Notes: generated by a model not told the origin, from the letters alone. A DNA stretch of 64,000 bases from Geodermatophilus sp. DSM 44513 (GCF_032460525.1 NZ_CP135963.1:4216001-4280000); one strand, 5' to 3'. Shown: positions 49,099 to 58,231, numbered from the stretch's first letter. A program made the numbers and translations.

Positions 49099-50526
49099 GT
49101 GTCCGAACAGCTCGTCTCGATCCTCGTCCTGCTGGCGGTCTTCCTGATCGCCACGGTGCTGCCCGTGCACATGGGGGCGCTGGCCTTCGTGGCCGCCTTC
49201 GTGTTCGGGTACTTCCTGTTCGGCTCGGAGGAGTACGCCGACCTGGTGTTCGGCTTCTTCCCGGGGTCGCTGTTCGTGATCCTCGTGGGCGTCACCTACC
49301 TGTTCGCGATCGCCAAGAACAACGGCACCGTCGACTGGCTGGTGCACGCCGCGGTCAAGGCCTCCGGCGGGAAGCTGGTCGCCATCCCGTGGGCGATGTT
49401 CGCCGTCACCGGCGCCCTCACCGCCATCGGCGGCGTCGTCCCCGCGGTGGTCGCGATCATCGCGCCGGTGGGCATGTCCTTCGCCCGCCGCTACGGCATC
49501 AACCCGCTGCTGATGGGCCTGTTCATCATCAACGGCGCCACGGCCGGCGGCTTCTCACCGCTGTCGATCTTCGGCTCCATCACCAACAACGTGGTCGCCG
49601 AGAACGACCTGCCCGGCAGCCCGCTGTTCCTCTGGGTCGCCTCCATCGTGGCCAACGTGCTGCTCAGCGTGCTGGTGTTCTTCCTGTTCGGCGGCAAGAA
49701 GCTGCTCGGCAACCCGCAGCGCGTCGACCTCGACGAGGCCGGCACGGACGGCGGCGCCCGCTCCGTGGCCGTCGGCAGCCCGTCCACCGGCGGGGCCGCG
49801 GTCGGCACCCCCGGGCACGGCCAGCCGGGTCACGTGCACGGCGGAGCCGAGGAGCGCGCCGAGGACAAGGCCGTGCAAACGACCGCCGTGGCCACCGCCG
49901 ACCGCCCGGGCCCGGTCACGACGCTGGACCGCGACCGGACGCTGACCCTCGTCGGGCTCGTCGTCCTGGTGCTCGGCGCGCTGCTGCCGATCGGCCTGGA
50001 CATCGGCCTGCTGGCCATCACCGTCGGCGTGCTCCTGTCGATCGTCGCCCCCCGCGGTGCGAAGGGCGCCGTCGGCCAGATCGCCTGGCCCACCGTGCTG
50101 CTGATCTGCGGCATCGTGACCTACGTCGGCCTGATGCAGGAGATCGACACCCCCGGCTGGCTCGGCGACAACGTCGCCCAGCTCGGCGCCCCGACCATCG
50201 CCGCGCTGCTGATCTGCTACATCGGCGCGGTCGTGTCCGCCTTCGCCTCCACCACCGGCATCCTGGGTGCGCTCATCCCGCTGGCGGTGCCCTTCCTGCT
50301 GGGCAGCGAGTCGATCGGCGCGATCGGCCTGATCACCGCCCTGGCGCTGTCGTCGTCCATCGTCGACTCCAGCCCCTTCTCCACCAGCGGCGCCCTGGTC
50401 GTGGCCAACGCCCAGGAGAACGAGCGGGACAGCGTCTTCCGCTCGCTGACCATCTGGGGCTTCTCGATGGTGGCCGTCATCCCCCTGGTCACCTGGCTGG
50501 TCCTCGTGGTGCCCGGCTGGCTCTGA
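49099..50526 (+). CDS. MatC-like dicarboxylate carrier (SLC13/IT superfamily)
   Basis: Integral membrane carrier of 475 aa with about ten to twelve helices. The N-terminal half (PVHMGALAFVAAFVFGYF, FPGSLFVILVGVTYLF) is of the MatC N-terminal type, known from malonate and dicarboxylate carriers; re-entrant-like motifs are INGATAGGFSPLS and SSIVDSSPFSTSGAL. A polar insert of about 75 residues (roughly 215-285) between the halves is rich in Gly and His (PGHGQPGHVHGG), a possible metal- or protein-binding loop. GTG 49099 (VSEQLVSIL) is preferred; an in-frame GTG at 49021 would add a non-hydrophobic 26-residue lead. Substrate likely a C2-C4 carboxylate. Confidence 0.85.
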   Translation: MSEQLVSILVLLAVFLIATVLPVHMGALAFVAAFVFGYFLFGSEEYADLVFGFFPGSLFVILVGVTYLFAIAKNNGTVDWLVHAAVKASGGKLVAIPWAMFAVTGALTAIGGVVPAVVAIIAPVGMSFARRYGINPLLMGLFIINGATAGGFSPLSIFGSITNNVVAENDLPGSPLFLWVASIVANVLLSVLVFFLFGGKKLLGNPQRVDLDEAGTDGGARSVAVGSPSTGGAAVGTPGHGQPGHVHGGAEERAEDKAVQTTAVATADRPGPVTTLDRDRTLTLVGLVVLVLGALLPIGLDIGLLAITVGVLLSIVAPRGAKGAVGQIAWPTVLLICGIVTYVGLMQEIDTPGWLGDNVAQLGAPTIAALLICYIGAVVSAFASTTGILGALIPLAVPFLLGSESIGAIGLITALALSSSIVDSSPFSTSGALVVANAQENERDSVFRSLTIWGFSMVAVIPLVTWLVLVVPGWL

Positions 50527-50544
50527 GCCCGTCGAGCACCACCT

Positions 50545-50583
50545 GACCGCGCCCCGGACGGCTCCCGCCGCCGGGGCGCGGTC
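50545..50583 (+). terminator. Hairpin after the MatC-type gene
   Basis: Perfect 13-bp inverted repeat GACCGCGCCCCGG with its complement and a 13-nt loop, 19 bp beyond the stop. It separates the carrier from the CoA-transferase operon. Confidence 0.75.
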
Positions 50584-50641
50584 GCGTCCCGGCCAGACTG
50601 ACGCCGGGCACCGACCGCACGCACGCACCCGGGGAGGACGC

Positions 50642-51877
50642 ATGACCGAGACCGACGGCGGGGCCCGGCCGCCGCTGAGCGGGATCACCGTGCTGGAGGT
50701 CGGCGTGTTCATGGCCGCCCCCTTCGCCGCGATGCAGCTGGCCGACCTGGGCGCCCGGGTGGTCAAGGTGGAGGACCCCCGCTCCGGCGACCCGGTCCGC
50801 GCCAGCGGCCCGTTCGTGGGCGGGGAGAGCTCGCCGTACCTGCGGCTCAACCGGAACAAGGAGTCGGTCGCGCTGGACCTGAAGTCCGACGCCGGGAAGC
50901 GGGCGTTCCTCGCGCTGGTGGAGACCGCCGACGTGGTCGTCGAGAACCTGCGCCCCGGCGCCATGGCCCGGCTCGGCCTGGACGCGGCGGGCGTCCGGGC
51001 GGTCAACCCGCGCGTGGTCTACGCCTCGGGCTCCGGCTGGGGGCAGGACGGCCCGCTCGCCCCGCTGCCCGGGCTGGACATCATGGCCCAGGCCCGCAGC
51101 GGGCTGATGAGCATCACCGGCACCCCCGGCGGCGAGCCGGTCAAGGTCGGCGTCCCGGTGTGCGACCTCGTCTGCGGCCTCTACCTCGCCTTGGCGGTGA
51201 CCGCCGCGCTGCGCGAGCGGGACCGCACCGGCGTCGGGCAGAGCATCGACGTCTCGCTGTTCGAGGCCGGCGTGAGTCTCGCCGTCTGGGAGGCCGGCCG
51301 GTACTTCGCCACCGGGGAGGTGAGCGGGCCGCTCGGCTCGGCGCACCAGAGCCAGGCGCCCTACCAGGCGTTCCGCACCGCCGACGGCTGGGTGACCATC
51401 GGCGCCAACACCCCGAACACCTGGGCGGGGCTGTGCCGCACGCTCGGCATGGACGACGCCCTCGCCGACGACCGCTACGCCGACGCCACGCGGCGGCACG
51501 CGCTGCGCGCGGAGCTGCAGGAGCTCATCGAGGGCCGGACGACCACCCGGACCACCGACGACCTGCTGGACGCGCTGGGTGCGGCCGGCGTGCCCTGTGC
51601 CCCCATCAACGACCACGGCCAGGTCTTCACCGACGAGCACCTGCTGGCCCGCGACTTCTTCTGGGACGCCCCGCACCCGACGCTGCCGCCCCAGCGGCAG
51701 ATCGGGTCGCCGATGCGGCTGTCGGCCGGCCCGGCCGTCCGCGGCCCCGCCGGGCCACCGCTGGGCGCCGACACCCGGACGGTGCTCGAGCGGGCCGGCG
51801 TCCCGGCCGACGTCATCGACGCCGTCGCCGGGCGTCCCGCCATTATCGCTACAAAGGCGGAGGTGGAGGGCGCATGA
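50642..51877 (+). CDS. CaiB/BaiF family (type III) CoA-transferase
   Basis: CoA-transferase of 411 aa, moving CoA between acyl-CoA and a free acid. The N-terminal Rossmann part is VLEVGVFMAAPFAAMQLADLGARVVKVE; the catalytic aspartate lies in the LPGLDIMAQA segment (Asp about residue 147). The C-terminal half has NTWAGLCRTLG and VPCAPINDHGQVF. ATG follows GGGAGG. The stop overlaps the ATG of an enoyl-CoA hydratase (ATGA). Substrate not determined; formyl-CoA:oxalate, succinyl-CoA:malate and racemase-like members share this fold. Confidence 0.9.
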   Translation: MTETDGGARPPLSGITVLEVGVFMAAPFAAMQLADLGARVVKVEDPRSGDPVRASGPFVGGESSPYLRLNRNKESVALDLKSDAGKRAFLALVETADVVVENLRPGAMARLGLDAAGVRAVNPRVVYASGSGWGQDGPLAPLPGLDIMAQARSGLMSITGTPGGEPVKVGVPVCDLVCGLYLALAVTAALRERDRTGVGQSIDVSLFEAGVSLAVWEAGRYFATGEVSGPLGSAHQSQAPYQAFRTADGWVTIGANTPNTWAGLCRTLGMDDALADDRYADATRRHALRAELQELIEGRTTTRTTDDLLDALGAAGVPCAPINDHGQVFTDEHLLARDFFWDAPHPTLPPQRQIGSPMRLSAGPAVRGPAGPPLGADTRTVLERAGVPADVIDAVAGRPAIIATKAEVEGA

Positions 51878-52641
51878 GCGAGGACCTGCAGGTGACCCGG
51901 GACGGCGCGGTGCTGACCGTCCTGTTCGACCGGCCCGAGCAGCGCAACGCGATGACCTTCGCGATGTACGAGGGGCTGCACGCCGCCTGCGAGCGGGCCG
52001 ACGCCGACGAGGACGTGCGCGTGCTGGTGCTGCGCGGCGCCGGGCGGGCCTTCGTCGCGGGCACCGACATCAGCCAGTTCCAGGAGTTCACCGGCGGGGA
52101 CGACGGCATCGCCTACGAGCAGTCGATCGAGCGGGTGGTCACCCGGCTCGAGGACGTCACCGTGTCCACGGTCGCCGCGGTCGACGGCGCCTGCGTCGGC
52201 GGTGGGCTGGCCCTCGCCGCGGCCTGCGACCTGCGGCTGGCCACCGCGTCGTCCCGGTTCGGCGTGCCCGTGGCGCGGACGCTCGGCAACTGCCTGTCGG
52301 TCAACAGCGTCTCGCTGCTGGTGCACCACCTGGGGCCGGGGCGGACCCTGGACCTGCTGCTGCGGGCCCGGCTGCTCGGTGCCGACGAGGCCGCCGCGGC
52401 CGGGTTCGTGACCACCTGCCCCGACGAGGGGCTGGACGCCGCGCTGGACGAGCTGACCGGCACGCTGACCGGGCACGCCCCGCTGAGCATGTGGGCGGCC
52501 AAGCAGGCGGTGCTGCGGCTGCGCCGGGCCGGCCTGCCCGAGGACGCCGACCTGGTGCGCACCGTCTACGGCAGCGCGGACTTCCGCGCCGGGGTGGCGG
52601 CCTTCGTGGCCCGCGAGCGGGTCAGCTGGACGGGGCGCTGA
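51874..52641 (+). CDS. Enoyl-CoA hydratase/isomerase family protein
   Basis: Crotonase-fold protein of 255 aa. Oxyanion-hole segments are AFVAGTDISQFQE and VDGACVGGGLALAAACDLRLA. At the second catalytic glutamate position the sequence runs RFGVPVARTLGNCLS, and I do not see the usual ExxxG glutamate pattern, so activity may differ from a standard hydratase. Coupled to the CoA-transferase by ATGA. The two probably act on the same acyl-CoA (transfer, then hydration, cleavage or racemisation). It overlaps the convergent IclR gene by 20 bp. Confidence 0.88.
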   Translation: MSEDLQVTRDGAVLTVLFDRPEQRNAMTFAMYEGLHAACERADADEDVRVLVLRGAGRAFVAGTDISQFQEFTGGDDGIAYEQSIERVVTRLEDVTVSTVAAVDGACVGGGLALAAACDLRLATASSRFGVPVARTLGNCLSVNSVSLLVHHLGPGRTLDLLLRARLLGADEAAAAGFVTTCPDEGLDAALDELTGTLTGHAPLSMWAAKQAVLRLRRAGLPEDADLVRTVYGSADFRAGVAAFVARERVSWTGR

Positions 52642-53431
52642 GCAGCGGCACGCCGTCCTCCCGAAGCTCCGCGGCCAGCGCGGCGGCCGCCTGCTGCAGC
52701 AGCGGCACCACCCGCGGGACGGCGTCCAGGGCGAGGCGGCCCGCGGGCCCGGACACCGAGATGGCGCCGGCCGCCGAGCCGCCGGGCACCGGCACGGCCA
52801 CGCAGCGGACCCCGGCCTCCTGCTCCCCGTCGTCGACCGCGTAGCCCTGCGCGGCGATCACGGGCAGGTCGGCGAGCAGCCGGTCGGGGTCGGTCACGGT
52901 GCGGTCGGTGCGCGCCGGCATCCCGCCCCGGACCAGCAGCTCGCGCGCGGTCCCGGCGGGCAGCTGGGCGAGCAGCACCTTGCCGACACCGGTGCAGTGC
53001 AGGTGCACCCGCCGCCCGACCTCGGTGAACATCCGCATGGAGTGCCGGGAGGGCACCTGGGCGGCGTAGACGACCCGGTCGCCGTCCAGCACCGCGAGGT
53101 TGGCCGTCTCCCCGATCGCGTCGACCAGCCAGGTCAGGTGCGGCCGCGCCCAGGTGGTCAGCTCCCGGGCGGCGAACTCGCCCAGGTGGATCAGTCGCGG
53201 GCCCAGCACGTAGCGGCGCGACGGCAGCTGGCGGACGTAGCCGCGGGACACCAGCGTGCGCACCAGCCGGTGGATCGTCGACACCGGCAGCCCGCTCTCC
53301 GCGGCGAGCCGGCTGATCGCCACCTCGCCCCCGGCGTCGGCCATCAGCTCCAGCAGGAGGAAGGCCCGCTCCAGCGACTGCACGCCGTCCACCGGCCCGC
53401 CCGGCGTCGCCTCTGCCACCGTTGCCACCAC
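52622..53431 (-). CDS. IclR-family transcriptional regulator
   Basis: Regulator of 269 aa with an N-terminal winged helix (VQSLERAFLLLELM, SRLAAESGLPVSTIHRLVRTL) and a C-terminal GAF-like effector domain (AQVPSRHSMRMFTEVGRRVHLHCTGVGKVLLA). Such proteins sense small carboxylates such as glyoxylate or aromatic acids. GTG 53431 is chosen because GGAG lies 9 nt upstream; GTG 53458 is the longer alternative. It is divergent from glcDEF and convergent with the CoA-transferase/hydratase pair, so it is the natural regulator of the carboxylate island. Confidence 0.92.
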   Translation of the reverse strand: MVATVAEATPGGPVDGVQSLERAFLLLELMADAGGEVAISRLAAESGLPVSTIHRLVRTLVSRGYVRQLPSRRYVLGPRLIHLGEFAARELTTWARPHLTWLVDAIGETANLAVLDGDRVVYAAQVPSRHSMRMFTEVGRRVHLHCTGVGKVLLAQLPAGTARELLVRGGMPARTDRTVTDPDRLLADLPVIAAQGYAVDDGEQEAGVRCVAVPVPGGSAAGAISVSGPAGRLALDAVPRVVPLLQQAAAALAAELREDGVPLLSAPSS

Positions 53432-53502
53432 ACCTCTCGGCTCCACCCACCACCGCACCGCCCAGCCCCCTCGCGGGGGCCCGGACCGGCCCCGGCCCCG
53501 GG

Positions 53503-53568
53503 TTGACCACCGGTGACCGAGCGCACTACTTTCCAGTGATCAGACGGGCTGTTCCGCGATGTGGAAAT
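53503..53568 (+). promoter_or_regulatory. Promoter and probable IclR operator of the glc operon
   Basis: TTGACC (53503-53508), 18-bp spacer and TACTTT (53527-53532) form a plausible promoter, start near 53539. Just downstream lies GTTCCGCGATGTGGAAAT (53551-53568), a quasi-palindrome (TTCCGC-GAT-GTGGAA) of the style many IclR regulators bind. A repressor there would act as a roadblock. A second half-site TTTCCA occurs at 53530-53535, overlapping the -10. Confidence 0.55.
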
Positions 53569-53792
53569 GACCATAGCGTCGCCGGCCGATCCCGGGAACA
53601 GGTCGACGCCCCCGCTGAGCGACCCCAGGGAGAGCGATGAGGAGCACCGCCGGCCTGGGCCCTCCCGCGGTGGTGCCGCCTCCTCCGGTCGGTGGGACGA
53701 TGCGCGGACACCGTCCCCCGGGTCGGCCGCGGCCGACGAGCACCTCGACTCCCTGACCCTGCCCGCGTACGAGCGCACGCCGTGAGGACACC
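53569..53792 (+). other. Long 5' leader of glcD
   Basis: About 224 nt of mRNA leader between the proposed operator and glcD. It contains two overlapping small ORFs that I do not call as genes: a 72-codon frame (ATG 53567 to TGA 53785) without a ribosome site, and a 39-codon frame (ATG 53637 to TGA 53756) preceded by GGGAGAGCG. Both are low-complexity. Either could be a leader peptide, or the region may simply be untranslated. Confidence 0.3.
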
Positions 53793-55295
53793 ATGACGAC
53801 CCTCGCCGAGAACCCCCTCGCCGGACCGGCCACCGCCGAGCGCACGACCGCGCTCGCCGGCCGGCTGCGCGCCGCCGTCGGCACCGAGCGGGTGCTCACC
53901 GACCGCGCGCAGGTGCGCACCTACGAGTGCGACGGCCTGGCCAACTTCAAGGTCACCCCGGCCGTCGTGGTGCTCGCGGAGAGCCGCCAGCACGTGGTCG
54001 ACACGGTGCGGCTGTGCTCGGAGGCCGGCGTGCCGTTCGTGGCGCGCGGCTCGGGCACCGGGCTGTCCGGCGGTGCGCTCCCCCGGGCCGACGGCGTCCT
54101 GCTCGTGCTGTCCCGGCTGCGCTCGCTGGGCCCGGTCGACGCGGACAACCGGCAGGTCACCGTCGAGCCCGGCGTCATCAACCTGTGGGTCACCCGCGAC
54201 GCCGCGCCGCACGACCTGGCCTACGCCCCGGACCCGTCGTCCCAGCTGGTCTGCTCGATCGGCGGCAACGTGGCCGAGAACGCCGGCGGCGCGCACTGCC
54301 TGAAGTACGGCTTCACGGTCAACCACGTGCTGGGTGCGGAGGTGGTGCTGCCCGACGGCGAGGTCGTGCACCTGGGCGGCCGCGCCCCCGAGCACCCCGG
54401 CTACGACCTGCTGGGGGCCTTCATCGGCAGCGAGGGCACCCTCGGCGTGGCCACCGAGCTGACCCTGCGGCTGGTCCGGGTGCCCGAGGAGGTGCAGACC
54501 ATGCTGGTGGGCTACCGCTCGGTCGAGGACGCCGCCGGCACCGTCAGCGACATCATCGGCGCCGGCATCCTGCCCGCCGCCGTCGAGATGATGGACTCCC
54601 TGGCCATCGAGGCGGCCGAGGCCGCGGTCAGCTGCGGCTACCCGGAGGGGGCGGTCGCCGTGCTGGTCATCGAGCTCGACGGCCCGCGGGTGGAGGTCGA
54701 GGCGCAGTTCAAGCAGGTCGAGGAGATCGCGCAGCGGCGCAACGCCTTCGAGGTCCGCATCGCCGCCGACGCCGCCGAGCGGGCGCTGATGTGGAAGGGC
54801 CGCAAGTCCGCGTTCGCCGCGGTCGGCCGGATCAGCCCCAGCTACTTCGTGCAGGACGGCGTCATCCCGCGCACCAAGCTGCCCGAGGTGCTGGCCGAGA
54901 TGAAGCGCATGGCCGACGCGAAGGGCCTGCGGGTGGCCAACGTGTTCCACGCCGGCGACGGCAACCTGCACCCGCTGGTGCTCTTCGACGACGCGGTCGA
55001 GGGCCAGGCCCACGAGGCCGAGGAGCTGGCCGGGGACATCCTCGAGCTGTGCATCACCTCCGGCGGCTCCATCACCGGCGAGCACGGGGTGGGCCAGGAG
55101 AAGCGCATGAAGATGGGCAAGCAGTTCACGCCCGAGGACCTCGACACCATGCAGCTGGTGCGCTGCGCCTTCGACCCCGACGGCATCGCCAACCCGGGCA
55201 AGGTCTTCCCGACCCCGCGGCTGTGCGGCGAGCGGCCCGGCGTCCGGAAGGGCGAGCACCCGGTGCAGGCGGCCGGCCTGGGCGAGGTCTTCTGA
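53793..55295 (+). CDS. glcD: Glycolate oxidase FAD subunit GlcD
   Basis: FAD-linked 2-hydroxyacid oxidase of 500 aa, catalytic subunit of a glycolate (or D-lactate) dehydrogenase. The PCMH FAD site shows VARGSGTGLSGGALP and IGGNVAENAGGAHCLKYG; the C-terminal domain has HAGDGNLHPLVL and ITGEHGVGQEKRM. The stop overlaps the glcE ATG by one base (TGATG). First gene of the glcD-glcE-glcF-lldP cluster, under the IclR-type operator upstream. Glycolate is oxidised to glyoxylate at the membrane. Confidence 0.94.
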   Translation: MTTLAENPLAGPATAERTTALAGRLRAAVGTERVLTDRAQVRTYECDGLANFKVTPAVVVLAESRQHVVDTVRLCSEAGVPFVARGSGTGLSGGALPRADGVLLVLSRLRSLGPVDADNRQVTVEPGVINLWVTRDAAPHDLAYAPDPSSQLVCSIGGNVAENAGGAHCLKYGFTVNHVLGAEVVLPDGEVVHLGGRAPEHPGYDLLGAFIGSEGTLGVATELTLRLVRVPEEVQTMLVGYRSVEDAAGTVSDIIGAGILPAAVEMMDSLAIEAAEAAVSCGYPEGAVAVLVIELDGPRVEVEAQFKQVEEIAQRRNAFEVRIAADAAERALMWKGRKSAFAAVGRISPSYFVQDGVIPRTKLPEVLAEMKRMADAKGLRVANVFHAGDGNLHPLVLFDDAVEGQAHEAEELAGDILELCITSGGSITGEHGVGQEKRMKMGKQFTPEDLDTMQLVRCAFDPDGIANPGKVFPTPRLCGERPGVRKGEHPVQAAGLGEVF

Positions 55296-56482
55296 TGACG
55301 ACCGCCACCCGGACCCGCCGCCCGGGAGGTGCCGACGACGCCGTCGGCGGCGTGGTGCCGGGCGAGGTGGTCCGGCCGGACAGCACCGAGCAGGTCGCCG
55401 AGGTGCTGCGGGCCGCGGCGGCCGACCGGCGCACCGTCGTCCCGGTCGGCGGGCGCACCAAGACGACGTGGGCCGCCCCGCCGAGCTCGGCGGACCTGCT
55501 GCTGGACCTCACCGGTCTGGACCGGGTCGTGGAGCACGTGGCCGGTGACCTGACCGTCGTGGCCGAGGCCGGGGTCCGGCTGGCCGACCTGCAGGCCTCG
55601 GTCGGGCAGGCCGGTCAGCTGCTCGGCCTGGACCCGCCCGAGGACGGCGCCACGCTGGGCGGGGTGGTCTCGGCCAACGCGTCCGGGCCGCGCCGACTGC
55701 GGTACGGCACCACCCGCGACCTGCTGATCGGCATCACCGTCGTCCTGGCCGACGGCACCGTGGCGCACGCCGGCGGCAAGGTCGTCAAGAACGTCGCCGG
55801 CTACGACCTGGGCAAGCTGTTCACCGGGGCGCACGGCACGCTCGGCGTGGTGGTCTCCACGACCTGGCGGCTGCACCCGGTGCCGCCCGCGCGCCGGGTG
55901 GTCACCCTGGAGCTGCCCGACGTCGCGGCCGCGGGGTCCCTGTCGATCGCACTGGCCCGCTCGACGCTCACCCCGACCGCCGTGGAGCTGATCGGCACGG
56001 CCGGCGGCCCCGGGCGGCTGGTCGTGCTGTTCGAGTCGATCGCGGAGTCGGTGAGCGACCAGGCGCGCTCGGCCGTCGCCCTGCTCGGCGGCGGCACGGA
56101 GTCCGAGGACCTGCCGGACGGGTTCGGCCGGCGTCCCGGCGGCGCCGACGACGTGCTGCTGCGGCTGGCCTTCGCGCCGGCGTCGCTGGCCCAGGTGCTG
56201 GGCGCCCTGCCCGCCGGCGCGGCCGTGTCCGCGCACGCCGGCACGGGGGTCTGCTCCGTCGCCGTCCCCGCCGGGGACGCCGCGGCCGTGCTCCCGGGGC
56301 TGCGCGCCGCCCTGGCGCCGCACGACGGGACGGCGGTGGTGCAGCGTGCGCCGGACGCCGTCCGCGACCGGCTGGACCACTGGGGTCCGGTCGGCGACGC
56401 GCTGGACCTGATGCGGCGGGTCAAGGACAGGTTCGACCCCGAGCGGCGGATGTCGCCGGGCCGGTTCGTCGGGGGCTTCTAG
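55295..56482 (+). CDS. glcE: Glycolate oxidase FAD-binding subunit GlcE
   Basis: Second FAD-binding subunit, 395 aa, shorter and lacking the full GlcD C-terminal domain. FAD site pieces are VPVGGRTKTTWA, GATLGGVVSANASGPRR and GKVVKNVAGYDLGKLF; the C-terminal FDPERRMSPGRF is typical of GlcE. It holds the complex together and supports electron transfer from GlcD to GlcF. Start codon overlaps the glcD stop; 17 bp precede glcF. Confidence 0.92.
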   Translation: MTTATRTRRPGGADDAVGGVVPGEVVRPDSTEQVAEVLRAAAADRRTVVPVGGRTKTTWAAPPSSADLLLDLTGLDRVVEHVAGDLTVVAEAGVRLADLQASVGQAGQLLGLDPPEDGATLGGVVSANASGPRRLRYGTTRDLLIGITVVLADGTVAHAGGKVVKNVAGYDLGKLFTGAHGTLGVVVSTTWRLHPVPPARRVVTLELPDVAAAGSLSIALARSTLTPTAVELIGTAGGPGRLVVLFESIAESVSDQARSAVALLGGGTESEDLPDGFGRRPGGADDVLLRLAFAPASLAQVLGALPAGAAVSAHAGTGVCSVAVPAGDAAAVLPGLRAALAPHDGTAVVQRAPDAVRDRLDHWGPVGDALDLMRRVKDRFDPERRMSPGRFVGGF

Positions 56483-56499
56483 ATGACGGGGTGTTGTAG

Positions 56500-58134
56500 A
56501 TGACCGAGATCACGCCGGGCAGCCACGGCCGGGGCGACGCCCCGCCGCCCGGGTCGCCGGGGGCCTCCGCCGGCACCAACCCGGTGCGCGACTCGGGTGC
56601 CGACCTGCCCGACGGCGCCCCGACCGGGGCCCTGCGGGCGGCCGACGAGGCGCCGGCCGCCGCCATAGGAGCGCGCCGCCCGCTCGACCTGGGTCAGGAC
56701 ATCGAGCTGCCGTCGGGCACCGGCGCCGCCACGGTGGGCACCCAGACGCTGCTCGGCCTGCCCGGCACCCGCCAGGCGGTGACGCCGGCGTTCGACGAGC
56801 ACCACCCGCCGGACGCCGCGCTGATCGGCGACTGCGTGCACTGCGGGTTCTGCCTGCCCACCTGCCCCACCTACGTGCTGTGGGGCGAGGAGATGGACAG
56901 CCCCCGCGGGCGCATCTACCTGATGAAGGAGGCGCTGGAGGGCGAGCCGCTCGACGACTCGATGGTGCGGCACTTCGACCAGTGCCTGGGCTGCATGGCC
57001 TGCGTCACCGCCTGCCCCTCCGGGGTCCAGTACGACAAGCTGATCGAGGCGACCCGCCCGCAGATCGAGCGGCGGTACGAGCGGTCGCGGGCGGAGAAGC
57101 TCTACCGCGACCTCATCTACAACCTGTTCCCCTACCCGAAGCGGCTGCGCGCGCTGCGCGGGCCGCTGCGCGCCTACCAGGCCAGCCGGCTGGGCACCCT
57201 GCTCACCCGCTCGGGCCTGATGGGGAAGATGCCGGCGCCGCTGCAGGCGATGGAGTCCCTGGCCCCCAAGCTGGGCCCGGTCGAGCGCGTCCCGGAGCGG
57301 ACGCCGGCGGTCGGGCAGCGCCGGGCGGTCGTCGGCCTGCTGGCCGGCTGCGTGCAGGGGACGTTCTTCCCCGACGTCAACGCCGCCACCGCCCGCGTGC
57401 TGGCCGCCGAGGGCTGCGACGTCATCGCCCCGCGGCGGCAGGGCTGCTGCGGGGCGCTGCCCGGCCACGGCGGCCGCGAGGAGCAGGCGCTGGGGTTCGC
57501 CAAGCAGACCATCGAGACCTTCGAGCAGGCCGGTGTGGACTACGTGGTCGTCAACGCGGCGGGCTGCGGCTCCAACATCAAGGAGTACGGCCACCAGCTG
57601 CGCGACGAGCCGGAGTGGGCGCAGCGCGCCGAGGCCCTGGCCCGCAGGTCCCGGGACATCACCGAGTTCATCACCGAGATCGGCCCGGTCGCCCAGCGGC
57701 ACCCGCTGCCCATGACCGTGGCCTACCAGGACGCCTGCCACCTGGCGCACGCCCAGGGCATCCGGGAGCAACCGCGGCAGCTGCTGCGCGGCATCCCCGG
57801 TGTCGAGATCAAGGCGATCGCCGAGGCGGAGCTGTGCTGCGGCAGCGCGGGCACCTACAACATGCTGCAGCCCGAACCCGCGCGGGAGCTGGGTGAGCGC
57901 AAGGCCGCCGCCGTCCTCGCCACCGGGGCGGAGCTCATGGTGACCGCCAACCCCGGCTGCTGGATGCAGGTGGCGACGACGCTGGCCCGGATGGGCGAGC
58001 GGATGCCGGTCGCCCACACCGTCCAGGTGCTGGACGCCTCGATCCGCGGGGTGCCCGTCGAGGAACTGCTCGAGCGGGCGCTCAACGGCCCTGGCACCGC
58101 CCTGCCCCGGCCCCCCGCGGCCGCCGACCGCTGA
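56500..58134 (+). CDS. glcF: Glycolate oxidase iron-sulfur subunit GlcF with long N-terminal extension
   Basis: Fe-S electron-transfer subunit of 544 aa. Two ferredoxin-like clusters are present (CVHCGFCLPTCP at about residue 112 and CLGCMACVTACP at about 163), followed by two CCG domains (QGCCGALPGHGG, LCCGSAGTYNML). Typical GlcF proteins are about 410-450 aa; here about 100 residues of Pro/Gly/Ala-rich, apparently disordered sequence precede the first cluster. ATG 56500 lacks a good Shine-Dalgarno sequence; GGGTGTTGTAG precedes it. A later start inside the extension cannot be excluded. Confidence 0.9.
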   Translation: MTEITPGSHGRGDAPPPGSPGASAGTNPVRDSGADLPDGAPTGALRAADEAPAAAIGARRPLDLGQDIELPSGTGAATVGTQTLLGLPGTRQAVTPAFDEHHPPDAALIGDCVHCGFCLPTCPTYVLWGEEMDSPRGRIYLMKEALEGEPLDDSMVRHFDQCLGCMACVTACPSGVQYDKLIEATRPQIERRYERSRAEKLYRDLIYNLFPYPKRLRALRGPLRAYQASRLGTLLTRSGLMGKMPAPLQAMESLAPKLGPVERVPERTPAVGQRRAVVGLLAGCVQGTFFPDVNAATARVLAAEGCDVIAPRRQGCCGALPGHGGREEQALGFAKQTIETFEQAGVDYVVVNAAGCGSNIKEYGHQLRDEPEWAQRAEALARRSRDITEFITEIGPVAQRHPLPMTVAYQDACHLAHAQGIREQPRQLLRGIPGVEIKAIAEAELCCGSAGTYNMLQPEPARELGERKAAAVLATGAELMVTANPGCWMQVATTLARMGERMPVAHTVQVLDASIRGVPVEELLERALNGPGTALPRPPAAADR

Positions 58135-58231
58135 GAGGCGGCCCCGCGCAGCGGGGTCGCCCCGACAGACCCGCACCGCCGCACCACCCCCACCCCGTCA
58201 CGCGCCCTCACCGCCGAGGGAAGGAGCTCCG

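Noticed and set aside
53567..53785. A 72-codon gene just before glcD
   Set aside because: Low-complexity composition, no ribosome site, and it begins within the proposed operator. Recorded only as a possible leader ORF.
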